A stretch of DNA of 23,411 bases, from contig JAYMTF010001434.1 of the NCBI GenBank assembly GCA_036897485.1, forward strand, positions 1-23,411, read 5' to 3'. This document shows, piece by piece, positions 1 to 8,990 of this stretch; positions within the stretch are counted from its first letter, which is position 1; each line of letters begins with the position of its first letter. The notes below the pieces were generated by a model that worked only from the letters and a program-made list of their open reading frames with translations, was not told the DNA's origin and did no database searches. The translations under genes and the position numbers were made by a program. The stretch is from Pelargonium nanum (Eukaryota; Streptophyta; Magnoliopsida; Geraniales; Geraniaceae).

Positions 1-68
1 AGAATCATCTCAACTAAAAACTTAAGCTGATAGTTGAAGGCCCAATAATAGTTTTATACTCTAACAAA
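1..68. repeat. Edge of an interspersed eudicot repeat
   Basis: The stretch contains the phrase 'aacttaagctgatagttg' followed by a short AT-rich tail ending in 'tactctaaca'. I recall this phrase as part of a high-copy sequence found in many eudicot intergenic regions. Only about 68 bases match that memory; afterwards the sequence changes to an unrelated GC-richer block. The repeat is cut by the window edge, so its class cannot be decided here. Confidence 0.4.
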
Positions 69-202
69 TCGTACATAAGCGGTCGGCTCCACCATCATTT
101 TCACAAGGAAGGGGCCTCATCGGCCTCGACAGACCTATCCCGCGCCTCTCTCCTAAAATGTGGGGGTCTCGCGGTAAGATGCGGGGGTTTGGGGTCTTTA
201 CA

Positions 203-1076
203 CAGTACATAAACCTCCCGGCACCGCTCTTGTTATGGCAGCCTCCGACACACTTGGAGATGGAAGACCTAGAACAACCTACTACACATGGCCCTGCTAT
301 CGAATTCGTCATCAGTCGCCAACTCCATCACAAAAATGAAATTAAAAGTATCTCTGAAGTGGATGACGATAGAAAGAAATATATTCTTACAACCCTGGTG
401 AAAGAATTCTCTTTCATTCTCAATCGTCTTCCCAAAATCGTTAATGAGGAGTATCTCTCCCCTACTACTGATCATCGCATCTTGACTTATCTGTACAATC
501 GTACCAAAAAACACAAGAAGAAAATTGAGGCTCAAAAGGAACGACACATCGTAAAGAACGTCAAACATGTTGTAACCAAAGAATTTGATTTCTTCCGAGA
601 TTTACCCCTTGACATATTCCTAATGAGTTGCACATGATGAACAAGAGTTTCGACATGTCACAAGACATCGTAAAGATACAGTATTTTGCCTCTATTTTCG
701 GTGAGAAGCGCGAGCAAGATATTTGTTTGGCGCACATCTAACACGAGAGCACCAATCTAAGCAATACAGATTTGACAATTATATCGAGTATTGGAGATAG
801 ATTGATTTTGAGGCCTGAGGATCCCTATTATTCACACAAATATGTATTATATTTGTGCTTTCAGCATGCAAAGAATTGGCTCGGCAGTTTTTAATAAATC
901 TTGGAAGAAGCTTATGGTGTGACATGTAAGTTTCTAACCTTAATTTTATTTTTCAAATTTGCATTAGGTTTAGGGATTTCTTAATTTAGTTTGATCTAAT
1001 AGATGCCGAATTGAAGGAAATACTACATAAATTGATGAATTCGGTCTACTTTGTCACGCTATTGGCTGATTTGATA
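203..1076 (+). pseudogene. Left arm of a large inverted repeat, carrying decayed gene fragments
   Basis: This 874-bp arm matches the reverse complement of 1661-2528. Between about 245 and 390 the two agree at roughly nine bases in ten by eye. The arm starts just after an acceptor-like 'cacag'. From about 203 it is open in one frame to 637, giving a Lys/Glu-rich, probably helical peptide that includes the runs MEDLEQPTTHGPAIEF and EFDFFRD. A frameshift near 610-630 and stops near 740 and 893 then break it, although the same reading resumes with ILRPEDP and LCFQHAKNWL. A donor-like gt at about 927 and an acceptor-like 'aatag' before about 1003 mark a retained intron, followed by a fragment reading ELKEILHKLMNSVYFVTLLADLI in part. 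I do not recognise the protein family. The structure suggests a piece of genomic DNA captured by a transposon and then duplicated in inverted orientation. Confidence 0.65.
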
Positions 1077-1187
1077 TGTGGCCAGCGAGATGAGACCAGT
1101 AAAGACGTGGCCGACGAAGGTGTTGTTGCTTCGATGAAGACAACTCCGGCCATTATAGTACGACGGTGGTAGTCTCCAATCAGTATT

Positions 1188-1350
1188 GTTGGTGGAGGTA
1201 ATTTTGAGAAGAAGTGATTCGAGAAAAATGAGATGATAAGAGATCAAATTTGAGAAGATGGAGTGATTTGAGTTTTTGTTGTTGGTGGGGGTAATTTGAG
1301 AAGAAAAGATTAGAGAAAAATGGAGAGAGAAGAGATCAAATTAAAAAAAA
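1188..1350. repeat. Imperfect tandem duplication of about 93-bp period
   Basis: Two successive copies share the order 'gttggtgg-ggtaat', 'ttgagaagaa', 'gagaaaaat' and 'agagatcaaa'. The first begins near 1188 and the second near 1281. The copies differ by substitutions and small indels. They lie inside the loop between the two inverted arms. Confidence 0.6.
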
Positions 1351-1464
1351 AAAGATCAAGTGATTTTGGTTTTTGATATGATCTGATATTAGAATAGGGC
1401 AATTTGGCCAGACTAATGAAGACCAATGAATTGTGTGTGCGTGTTTTAAAGATCCAACAAAATT

Positions 1465-1600
1465 ACTTAATGTGTTGGGTTCTCCAACACGAACATGATT
1501 ATCACACGATATGTGTTGAGTCCAAACTCACTAATTTCGTGTCGTTACTCGTGTTATGACACGAGTTGCCAACTCTACTCACGAATAGTGCGGGAACCAT
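1465..1600. repeat. 'cgtgt/acacg'-rich transposon fragment
   Basis: The block is rich in short inverted words such as 'ccaacacgaacatg', 'cgtgttatgacacgag' and 'gttgccaactctactc'. The final word resembles 'attgctagctatactcg' at about 14842, so the two stretches probably belong to one dispersed family. I recall hAT-like non-autonomous elements in plants with similar ends, but class assignment is inference. Confidence 0.4.
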
Positions 1601-1660
1601 AGCCTACAAAAGAATAATGATTAACTCTAATTCGTACTAATAAAATACCTCTGTCAAAGC

Positions 1661-2528
1661 TATCAAATCAGCCAATGGCGTGACAATGTAGACCGAATTC
1701 ATCAATTTCTGTAGTTTTTTCTTCAATTCTGCATATGTTATATCAAATCTGAATTAGAAAACCCCTAAACTAGTACAAATAAAAAAAATTAGGGAAAGAA
1801 ACTTACATGTCACACCATACTCATCTTCCAAGATTTGTTGAGAACTGTCGAGCCAATTCTTGGCATGCTGAAAACACAAAGATAATGCATCTTTGTGTGA
1901 AGAATTGGGATCCTCAGGCCTCAAAATCAATCTATCTTCAAGACTTGATATCATTGTCAAATTTGCCTCGCTCAGATTGATGCCCTCGCGCTGGATGTGC
2001 GCCAAACAAATATCTCACTCGCGCTTCTCACCGATAATGGAGGCAAAATACAGTAACTATACGATGTCATATGACATGTCGAAGCTCTTGTTCATCATGT
2101 GCAACTCATTGTGTATATGTCGAGGAAGTGGATCTCGGAAGAAATCAAGTTATTTGGTTACAGCATCTTTGACGTTCTTTATGATGCGTCGTTCCTCTGG
2201 AGCCGCAATCTCCTTCTTGTGTTTTTTGGTAGGTTGTGCAGAGAAGTCAAGATGTTCTTATCAACATTAGGGGAGAAATACTCCTCCTTAATGATGTTGG
2301 AAAGACGATTAGAACGAAAGAGCATTCTTTCACCAGGGCTGGGAGAATATACTTCTTTCTATCGTCATCCATTTCAGAGATACTCTTGATTTCATTTTTG
2401 TGATGGAGTTAACGACTAATGACGAATTCGATGGCAGGACCATGAGTAGTAGGTTGTTCTAGGTCTTCCATCTCTAAGTGTGTCGGAGGCCGCCATAACA
2501 GGAGCGGTGTCGGGAGATTTTTGTACTG
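1661..2528 (-). pseudogene. Right arm of the large inverted repeat, second copy of the gene fragments
   Basis: Read on the minus strand, this 868-bp arm follows the same order as 203-1076: an acceptor-like 'caag-cag', the MEDLEQPTTHG-type segment, the LPRHIHNELHM-type segment, LCFQHAKNWLDSSQQILEDEYGVTC, a donor-like gtaagt-type site, an intron of about 80 bases and the 'gaattgaagaaaaaac' fragment. Between 1754 and 2005 this copy is open where the left arm has stops, while elsewhere it carries its own breaks (for example a stop in the segment after EFVISR). Each arm therefore decayed separately. The outer limit is the 'gtactg' at 2523-2528; beyond it the flanks differ. The function of the source gene is unknown. 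Confidence 0.65.
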
Positions 2529-2734
2529 CTTGGGAAAAGACGAGACAAAATCTTAGAGATTAGAATGAGGAGAAATGGCAAAAGTAAAGAGAGTTAATTG
2601 CATATACCCTTAATGTACTTATTTTGTTTTGCACATGTATTCCTATAATTTCGTCTCACAAATAAAGAGGAGAGAACTATTGATGACTCTAATATTTTGA
2701 TGAATCTTTGCTACGAAATTTCAATATTTCATGC
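2529..2734. other. AT-rich intergenic stretch
   Basis: No open frame of useful size and no repeat relation that I could see within the window. Confidence 0.4.
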
Positions 2735-2890
2735 TTACAATATAAGCTATGTCGTGATCAATTTTCTGAACGATGTCGCCTACCATGTCATTGATAATTA
2801 TAACCCTTAATATCCAACAAGACCAGTGCTGATAGCTATCTATGCTTTACTAGTTTGATCATAAGTAGTTAGTAGCAACACAAGCTTATG
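2735..2890 (-). repeat. Inverted copy of the 3.5-kb/15.8-kb dispersed repeat
   Basis: The reverse complement of this stretch aligns with 3545-3705. Shared words are 'actaact-cttatgatcaaa', 'gatag-tat-agcactggtctt', 'cgatgtt-agaaa-tt' and 'cattgtaa-gaaa' (similar, with indels). Together with 3545-3705 it forms a second, more decayed fold-back arrangement with a spacer of about 650 bases. Confidence 0.55.
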
Positions 2891-3235
2891 CACCTCCAAA
2901 TTGTGATGGTGTGGAACTATATGGACAAATCAATTATACATTAATTCATAAAAGTCTGATTGATTGTTTTGCCAAGAATAGCGTGTGGGCAAGGGGTACG
3001 AATTTCACAAAAGTTTGTTAATTTTTTTCTTTATATTTTTATATAATTTGCTTTAATATATGCAGGGTGAAGAAGAGGGTTGTTGGATTTCTGGTAGGGA
3101 AAGGGAAAGTAAGTATAGTTTCTATATTATTATGTTAAGCTCAATTAATTTCAAATATTTTGTTTCACTTAGCTGCAGTCATTCCTTCTTTTTATTCTAA
3201 CTAAACTCAAGATACAAGTGAAACAGAATAATAGA
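2891..3235. other. Spacer with no supported gene
   Basis: AT-rich sequence inside the second fold-back. A short frame near 2940-3005 reads CFAKNSVWARG, which faintly recalls the KNSWG end of papain-type proteases, but it is too short and broken to call. A splice-like 'tatgcag' lies near 3060-3065. Confidence 0.3.
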
Positions 3236-3705
3236 AATTAATTGATCAGTATTGCATACACATTGACAGAGAAAAGTTAAAAATTTCTAAATGGAGATGC
3301 ATTGCTACATGGTTTGGAAAAATGAGAACCTCACTATTTAGAATATAGGCATATCTAAATGAACGGTTAGAAATAAAAATATATAAACATTATCAATAGT
3401 TGAGATTCACCATATAGAAATTTCTTACTCTTCTAGCAATGTATACGCACTTTCAGAAAATCTATTATGTGTTGATGTATTTTTGACATAATTGATACTT
3501 CTAAATAATACCACACTTTGACTATTTGTGCATATGAACTTGCGTGTCTGCGTGATAAATAAAAGTCAAACGTGCACTAACTATCTATATGATCAAAACA
3601 GTAGTATGATAGATACCGACACTGGTCTTGGATCGTACTAATAGTTTATATGATGAGCCAACGATGTTGAGAAATTTAATTACATCATGGTCACATTGTA
3701 ATGAA
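3236..3705 (+). repeat. Dispersed repeat copy 1 (direct copy at 15466-15920)
   Basis: The segment aligns in the same orientation with 15466-15920. Landmarks in order are 'attaattg-tcagtattgca', 'acatatctaaatg', 'aacactatcaat-gttgagattca', 'tactcttcta', 'acttctaaataata', 'gtgataaataaaa', 'atatgatcaaaa', 'ac-ggtcttggatc' and 'ttaattacatcatggtcac'. Similarity by eye is moderate, with many small indels, which fits an old non-autonomous transposon or a duplicated transposon body. Confidence 0.6.
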
Positions 3706-4345
3706 AATTGGACTTCCATGTTAACTTCATAGTGAATCTAGAGATATCTATCTCTATATTGCCTTTGAAAAAATAAATCTCTCCAAGATTTTGAGATAAT
3801 CTTGTGATCATGTCAAATGTTGCATTGTCGCTCCATAATAATGGAACATTCAGAAACCATACCAAATGCATATTTGCCTGTAAATGAAGGTAATGCACTG
3901 ACATGAAAAGAAAAAAAAATCATTTAAAAAAAATAAGTATAATATTTACCTTCTATTTTTGGAATTCTCAATGAACATATTCAAAGGACATCGCATCATC
4001 CTTCAATTGTTCATATAGATTTTTTTCAGACTGTATTTAAATCACTGGTATGACACAGTTTCAAAATTATAACATCTAATGCAATTACCTCGAAAAGCAT
4101 ATAACATACATTTTTCACGTTAACAGTCATTTGTACTTTGGATGTTTAAGTACTGCTGAGCTTCCTCAAGGCTGACTTTAGGGATAAATTTGATGCGAGT
4201 CGAATCCATCTCAGGTCTCTTTGCGTCTTTGACAAATATTCCTTGAACAACGTTAATAATTAGAATGTTAGCGCAATACTACTTCGATCACTTACAGGTG
4301 GAGTTATACAAACTTATGTATATAACAAAAAGAACATGCTACCTG
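3706..4345. other. Intergenic, possible decayed coding pieces on the minus strand
   Basis: No intact gene. On the minus strand a 74-codon open stretch (3904-3680) and a short peptide-like frame near 4240-4130 (RIKFIPKVSLEEAQQYL) look slightly protein-like, with AT-rich intron-like DNA between them. They could be remnants carried by the neighbouring fold-back element. I cannot assign a family. Confidence 0.3.
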
Positions 4346-4349
4346 AACA

Positions 4350-4500
4350 CTAACACAACAAGAAAATTTTTTTACAGCACGTTTCTGATGGCTTTGCAAC
4401 GACGTGGCATAGAAATTTTTTTCAACTGCCACGTCATCGTAAAGCCGTAGGAAATTTTTTTCCGATGACATGGCCGTCGGGATTATTTTTCTACCAAGGT
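4350..4500. mobile_element. CACTA (En/Spm)-like terminus with subterminal repeats
   Basis: The sequence 'cacaacaagaaaatttttt' near 4350 resembles the usual plant CACTA end 'cactacaagaaaa'. It is followed by repeated short motifs typical of CACTA subterminal regions: 'gcaacgacgtggca', 'tgccacgtcatcg', 'aaagccgtaggaaattttttt' in part, and 'ccgatgacatggccgtcgg'. No matching right terminus ('ttcttgtagtg' type) was found in the window, so this is a truncated or one-ended remnant. Confidence 0.5.
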
Positions 4501-5080
4501 GTTCCGTTGGAAACTACCAAAGAATTTTGACAATTTCCTGTAGGGAGGTAATAGTTTAATGTAGGCCCACCAAGCTTTAGTTCCCGCTCTATTTGTGTTT
4601 AAGGCCCGATATACGTTATAAAATTTGTTAAAATGCTCCTTAATTGGTTGGCCAAACTCAGTCAAGACACGAACAAGTACCCAAAGGTAATCGTGTGCAA
4701 CTAGGTTTCGTGGCAAGCAGCAATTTGAGGAGTCGAATATGTATAGCCACGTTTCACATTGTGGGAGCATGTGTTTTGTCTGTTATGTCCTTTTTAAATG
4801 TAATTTTTGGCGTTTTCAAGCTTTTTGGATCCATATAACAAAATGTGATATGTTTCGACTCTCATTTGTACCGTTCTTATTCTCAAAATAGACATTTCAA
4901 CGTGGTGAGCATAGTGAATCTTTTTTAGAGACTGTTAATTTTACAATCGATCCAGATCTATTTCAGAGGGTTCGAGACATGCTTTTTAGCTCCAAATTTA
5001 AGGCGGACTCGTGTTCACGTTTCGGCTCTGCATCGAGCAATTTATTTATGAAATTTCATGTTTCATCATGTGTCTAAAAG
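4501..5080. other. Probable transposon interior next to the CACTA-like end
   Basis: A minus-strand open stretch of 95 codons (4770-4483) contains LPRNLVAHDYLWVLVRVLTEF and EHFNKFYNVYRALNTN in part. Its ending runs into the subterminal repeats, so it is not a convincing separate gene. The base composition changes smoothly from the CACTA-like terminus, and I infer that it is element interior or captured sequence. No transposase motif is visible. Confidence 0.3.
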
Positions 5081-5084
5081 TATG

Positions 5085-5400
5085 GTTTTATTTTATATCT
5101 TTCGTCTCAAAATGAGTGTCTTATTCTTATTTTGAAATGTATTAATGATTTTTTTAAAAGTAAAAAAGATAACATATACTAACTATCATATTATGAGAAT
5201 ATCTAATATATATAATTTCTGATAAGTATCCCAATTGATTAATCGTTTTTTCGATTAATACTCCAATTGAATGACCCACTATTAACAAAATAAGATAAAA
5301 ACATTTTAATTTAGATGATTATTTGGTAAAGTTAGTTGTAAAAGAAGTTTACTCCATCCAAATTAAAATATTTTACTCCATCCATTTCTAGACAATGAAA
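5085..5400. mobile_element. Decayed MITE-like sequence
   Basis: The left part has 'cgtctcaaaatgagtgtctt' and the right part has two copies of 'ttactccatcca' (around 5349 and 5374). Such words resemble ends of Stowaway-like mariner MITEs ('ctccctccgtcccaaaat-gtgtc'). The terminal inverted repeat is poor and no target duplication was resolved, so the class is uncertain. Confidence 0.35.
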
Positions 5401-6031
5401 TTCTCAAACAAGCACTTGAGATTAAAATAAAGGTATTGTTTGGACTGATTTTTCTTGAAATGAGAGTGGGAATGAGATTATCATTTCCGGGGTCATTTTA
5501 ATGACAAAAAAAAATCTTAATCTAGACATGAATATTGATAATTTTATTCTCATTTATGAACAAAAATATCAGAACATTTTTTTAACGAACAAAAATCCTA
5601 ACCTTAGTTGTAGTTTTACTTGTAGTTGTAAGGATGGATATACTTCGTAGTATCACTCCCAAGTGTTTATACAGTGATATAGACTTACAAGTAAAATCAG
5701 TTATGCGTTTGTTTGACTCGATTCAAAGCAAATACATGTTGGGAACGGTGAGTAGTCAAGGAAGAAATGTGAGCATAATGACATAATACATGAACATAAA
5801 AGGAAAGATAGGAAAAATATGCACCTACAACAAGAAACAATAGTACTTCAAATGCAAGAAAATAAATGAACAACAAGTTCCTATGTTAATGGCAAACTAG
5901 TACCAATGTATGCTCTATTGCCAATCTTTCAATGATTACAACATTATTCAGTAGCAATTGTAAAGCAACCAGTACCAGAAACAATCTACACTTTAGCAGT
6001 ATAATTTTCCAATCCAACAAGGCAACAAAAT
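5401..6031. other. Intergenic DNA downstream of gene A
   Basis: AT-rich sequence with no open frame worth reporting. The part nearest 6031 is expected to hold the 3' UTR and polyadenylation region of gene A, which is read on the minus strand; AATAAT-type words occur on that strand near 5945. Confidence 0.4.
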
Positions 6032-7141
6032 TTATGCCTCAGCCATGACCATCCTACTTAGAGGACTAGGCCCCAACTTCTTCCTCCTCAACATGCTTCT
6101 CTTCCTTACAACTTCCATTTGATTCCTCCTCCTAACTTGCATCATTGCTTCTTCTTCCACAACAAATCTCCTCATTAGCACATCATCAGTCAACGATTTT
6201 CCGCGAAAAAATCTCCTACTTTCTGTGCTAATTCTTGCAGGAGCAGTAGGGAATGACCTATGATCTTGTGCGGGAGGGAACGCTGGCTTTGACGAGTATC
6301 TCGGGTAGCTGTTGCTTCTTCTTGGTGGGATGTGATCAACTTGAAAGACCTCATTGTAGGAGGAGATTGGTGCACATAGACAAACTCTGGTAAATGAAGT
6401 GGCAACACTAAAAGAAGTGCATTTTCTGAGCTGCTTGTTATTGCTATTGTTACTGTTGTTGTTGTTGTTGTTGTTAGTCCCTCCTTTGTGATTGGGAGGA
6501 TTTGTGGGTGCGGATTTGGAGGAAATGGTTCTCCAAAGTGTGCCTGTTGTTGTTGTTGTTGGAATATTTTGTGCAGCTGCTGAAGACTTGGAAATGGTTT
6601 TCCACAGAGTGATGTTATTTGAGGTTGGAGTGGGAAGAATCTCTGTGGGCTTGGAAATGCTTTTCCATATTGTGGCCATCTGCATTGCTCTCTGATACCA
6701 GGGCTTCCTGTTCCAAACACCAACAATGCATCATTTTTCAATGTGAAACTGCAATGTTGCTCTAAATTATGCCATGCTATGTGAATTATAGTTAATATTG
6801 GGATCTGCCCAAAACACCAAGTCACTAAGATCAAAATTTTGCATCTTTAAGGGACAAAGATCAGCACAAGAAGGTTTTGAGTTTTGAGTTGAAATGAGAA
6901 GGTTCAATCTTGCAGTTAAGGAAACATATACAGTAGAAATGGTGGAGAGTAGAATTTGAGAATTGCATACCTTGAATTTGAGTTCTTGGGATCTTGCATG
7001 AACAGCAACTTGTGTGTGAGAAGAGAGAGAGCAAGGAAGTTTCATGATCTGGGTAGGATCAGAATCAGACTGAACTCTAGAGCTACCCCTTTTCTTGCTT
7101 TGCTGCTTATTCAATTTTGTTTTGGAGCTTTGGTTGCCCAA
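6032..7141 (-). CDS. Gene A: unrecognised plant protein with three W-centred repeats (2 exons, 276 aa)
   Basis: Exons 7141-6971 (57 codons, ending AAG before GTATGC) and 6691-6032 (following 'tatcag') join in phase 0; the intron is 279 bp. The N-terminus starts MGNQSSKTK, a Gly2 context compatible with N-myristoylation (inference), and is rich in Lys, Gln and Ser. Residues 64-70, 85-91 and 108-114 are three related copies: TIWKSIS, TLWKTIS and TLWRTIS. An Asn/Ser run lies at about 130-142, a Pro/Ser/Arg-rich segment follows, and the C-terminus is strongly basic and probably helical ([17 protein letters not shown], then [19 protein letters not shown]). No catalytic or known domain is visible. 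The codons after 6691 would also start naturally at Met60 or Met62 if exon 1 were absent. A different frame of exon 2 is also long and open, but only because of low-complexity codons. Cellular role unknown. Confidence 0.75.
6430..6475. repeat. TTG/AAC trinucleotide microsatellite in gene A exon 2
   Basis: An imperfect run of 'ttg' on the plus strand ('gctattgttactgttgttg' and following) encodes the Asn-rich tract of gene A on the minus strand. A second short run, 'tgttgttgttgttg', near 6546-6560 encodes the Thr-rich tract. Such runs are prone to length change between alleles. Confidence 0.8.
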
Positions 7142-7163
7142 TGTGCTTCCTTTCTTTTCCCCA

Positions 7164-7176
7164 TAATATATATTCT
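7164..7176 (-). promoter_or_regulatory. TATA-like box near the gene A start
   Basis: The minus strand reads 'gaatatatattatgg' about 25-30 bases before the first ATG (7141). If used as a TATA box it would put transcription start almost at that ATG, leaving little leader. Either another upstream box is used (for example 'tttaaaatctatagg' near 7214-7228) or translation starts later, at Met33 in exon 1. Not resolved. Confidence 0.3.
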
Positions 7177-7214
7177 TTATTTCTCTTTTGCTTTGGCACT
7201 TGGCTCGGCTTGAT

Positions 7215-7765
7215 TCCTATAGATTTTAAAGACATTGGGTGAGTGAGTGCTGTCATGGAAAGAGAGAATTTTCAAAATTCAAAGCCAAAGTGAAGATTGT
7301 AACTTTTTGATGCAATTACTATGGTGCCCCTGATTTCACTTTAAAAAAGAGCCCATATGGGCTATTCTTTTCTCTACTAAAGAGGAACCCTTATCAGATC
7401 AGATCCATTGCTCTCTCTTTTTTTAGTGTATAATAGAAAGTAATTAGACCCTGTTGTGATCATGTTTACAGCTCCTGTTTTGTATGATGGTGATGATTGT
7501 GAGCTACTAATTACACATTTTTAATTGTTTCTTAAAGACATGTCTGGCCTGCCTTTGTGTTGCAACAATCATGGTGGATCAAAGTAGACATGTCTTTCTG
7601 GTTTTGGTCTGCTTCATATTATTAACATATTTGGTTCAGCAAGTGGGAATGGGATCTCCCCAAATTTTAGTTTATATTTCTTTGTCTACAATCATGGGGA
7701 GGGTTTGCTGCAGAGTTTTGAATTTGTATTGAAAATCAAATGCACATTTTTGCCATTTTGAGATG
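7215..7765. other. Intergenic, promoter side of gene A
   Basis: No open frame of interest. The block holds AT-rich sequence, a 'gatcagatcagatcc' word near 7396 and CT-rich runs. It probably includes the gene A promoter. Confidence 0.35.
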
Positions 7766-7894
7766 AGGGCAATATCAGTTTTTTTTATTTATTTTATAAG
7801 CAAGCGTAATAACCGAGGCTCGAACCTAAGACATCAAGAGAAACAAGCGCCTTAAGTCACTTGCCCGTTGATGGATGTTAGGGCAATATCAGTT
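7766..7894 (-). mobile_element. Short tRNA-like SINE with 15-bp target-site duplication
   Basis: The 15-mer 'agggcaatatcagtt' occurs perfectly at 7766-7780 and at 7880-7894. The 99 bases between them, read on the minus strand, contain 'tgacttaaggcg' (A-box-like), then about 20 bases later 'ggttcgagcc' (a good match to the RNA polymerase III B box GGTTCGANNCC), then 'tcggttattacg' and an A-rich tail ('aaaataaataaaaaaa'). A B box, an A-rich 3' tail and a long perfect direct repeat are the signs of a SINE. Its body is short (about 99 bp), so it may be a truncated member of a longer family. Confidence 0.7.
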
Positions 7895-8990
7895 AAAATT
7901 TGAGGAAAGGTGAGTGTAATGATCCAAGGCATGGGCATATCCAAGAAGCAGACTGGTGTAAATAATTAGGCAATGGATGGCATCATGATTCATACATGGT
8001 GATGGCAGAAGAAAGCAGGACACCCTAAAAGCTGCAACAAAGAAGAAAACTGAAAAAGACATCATGATTGCAGATGTTGGATTCCAATTACAGATCCTTT
8101 CTTTTGTTATTAATATCTCCAACAAAAGTCTTCATATCTTTTTTTTTACTGTATTGCTCTATGCTGTTTTGTAGATTATAACAGTACTAAAACAACAATT
8201 TTGTACCACATTTGGGGCATAAGCTTCTACAGCAAGAGCCAAGAGGTAGGGTTTACTCTGTCAGCCAATTGCTTTTCTATTTTCTGGTCAAAAGGCTTAT
8301 GGGTTTTCTAGTCATCTTTAGCTTTTGAACATTGTAGACCATAGACATCATTTCTGTCCACTTTGGACTGAAAATTATGAAGAGTTTCTCTTCAAACTTC
8401 AAAGGAGAAGAAAGGAGGACACTCACTCTAGTAAAGCAACCTATGACTTCAAAGACTTCTCATGTGTCCATTTGGGCATCTCATTGAAAATACTATTCAA
8501 GCTTCTCTTATATCATGAAATCAACTTCATCAACAAAAACAAATTATTAGAATTGTGCAATACACAACGTGCGCTTGAGAGACGCAGCAGACTTGCAGAA
8601 CCATTGAAGTCTGGGTTCCATGTTCTAAGTTCTGACATCTAATGTTGCAAGCAAAGCAACCCAGTCCCACCCCAAAGGCTGCACACTGAAGCAGCCATTA
8701 TTGGGAAAATATGTCACCTAAATGCTACCTGTTTGTCAGAATTACTCTTGCTGGATTTCAAAACAATGTACAGATATTTTCTAAGTGGAAATGGCATTAA
8801 TTCAAAACAAGGGTTGGCTTGTACAGGAGGTGTGCTCAGCAATGGACACATTGTCGTCTAAGCTACATATACTAACTTAGGTCCATGCCAACCAACCATG
8901 CCTGTCAATTACCATTCTATTAACTTATGACAAATGACTAGTGTTTCAATAACTTGCTAAACTAGTATACAACAACAGATAGAAGAGAAT
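7895..8990. other. Intergenic region between SINE and gene B
   Basis: An open plus-strand stretch near 8325-8642 lacks an ATG and any recognisable motif, so it is not called. The end nearest 8990 is expected to be the gene B 3' UTR. Nothing else could be supported. Confidence 0.35.

Larger units (their letters stand above)
1077..1660. other. Spacer (loop) of the inverted repeat
   Basis: This 584-bp stretch separates the two inverted arms. It has no convincing gene. It holds an imperfect tandem duplication (about 1188-1260 and 1281-1350) and a Cys-gene-free AT-rich tail. Around 1465-1600 it has a 'cgtgt/acacg'-rich block that resembles another one near 14640-14860. Confidence 0.5.

Noticed and set aside
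158-637. 159-codon plus-strand frame as an intact gene
   Set aside because: It ends at a frameshift relative to the matching copy in the other arm, and the first residues come from GC-rich non-homologous flank. It is better described as a pseudogene fragment.
2940-3010. Possible C-terminal fragment of a papain-type cysteine protease (KNS-W-like wording)
   Set aside because: Only about ten residues fit, stops interrupt the frame, and no catalytic Cys, His or Asn region could be placed nearby.
6190-6834. 214-codon minus-strand frame overlapping gene A
   Set aside because: It is a shadow frame created by the CAA/CAG/ACA-rich low-complexity codons and crosses the intron acceptor of gene A.
7800-7850. 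True tRNA gene at the B-box-like site
   Set aside because: No cloverleaf arms or CCA-end pairing could be formed; the direct repeats and A-rich tail fit a SINE instead.
8325-8642. 105-codon plus-strand frame
   Set aside because: It has no ATG start at its beginning and no recognisable motif or splice partner.
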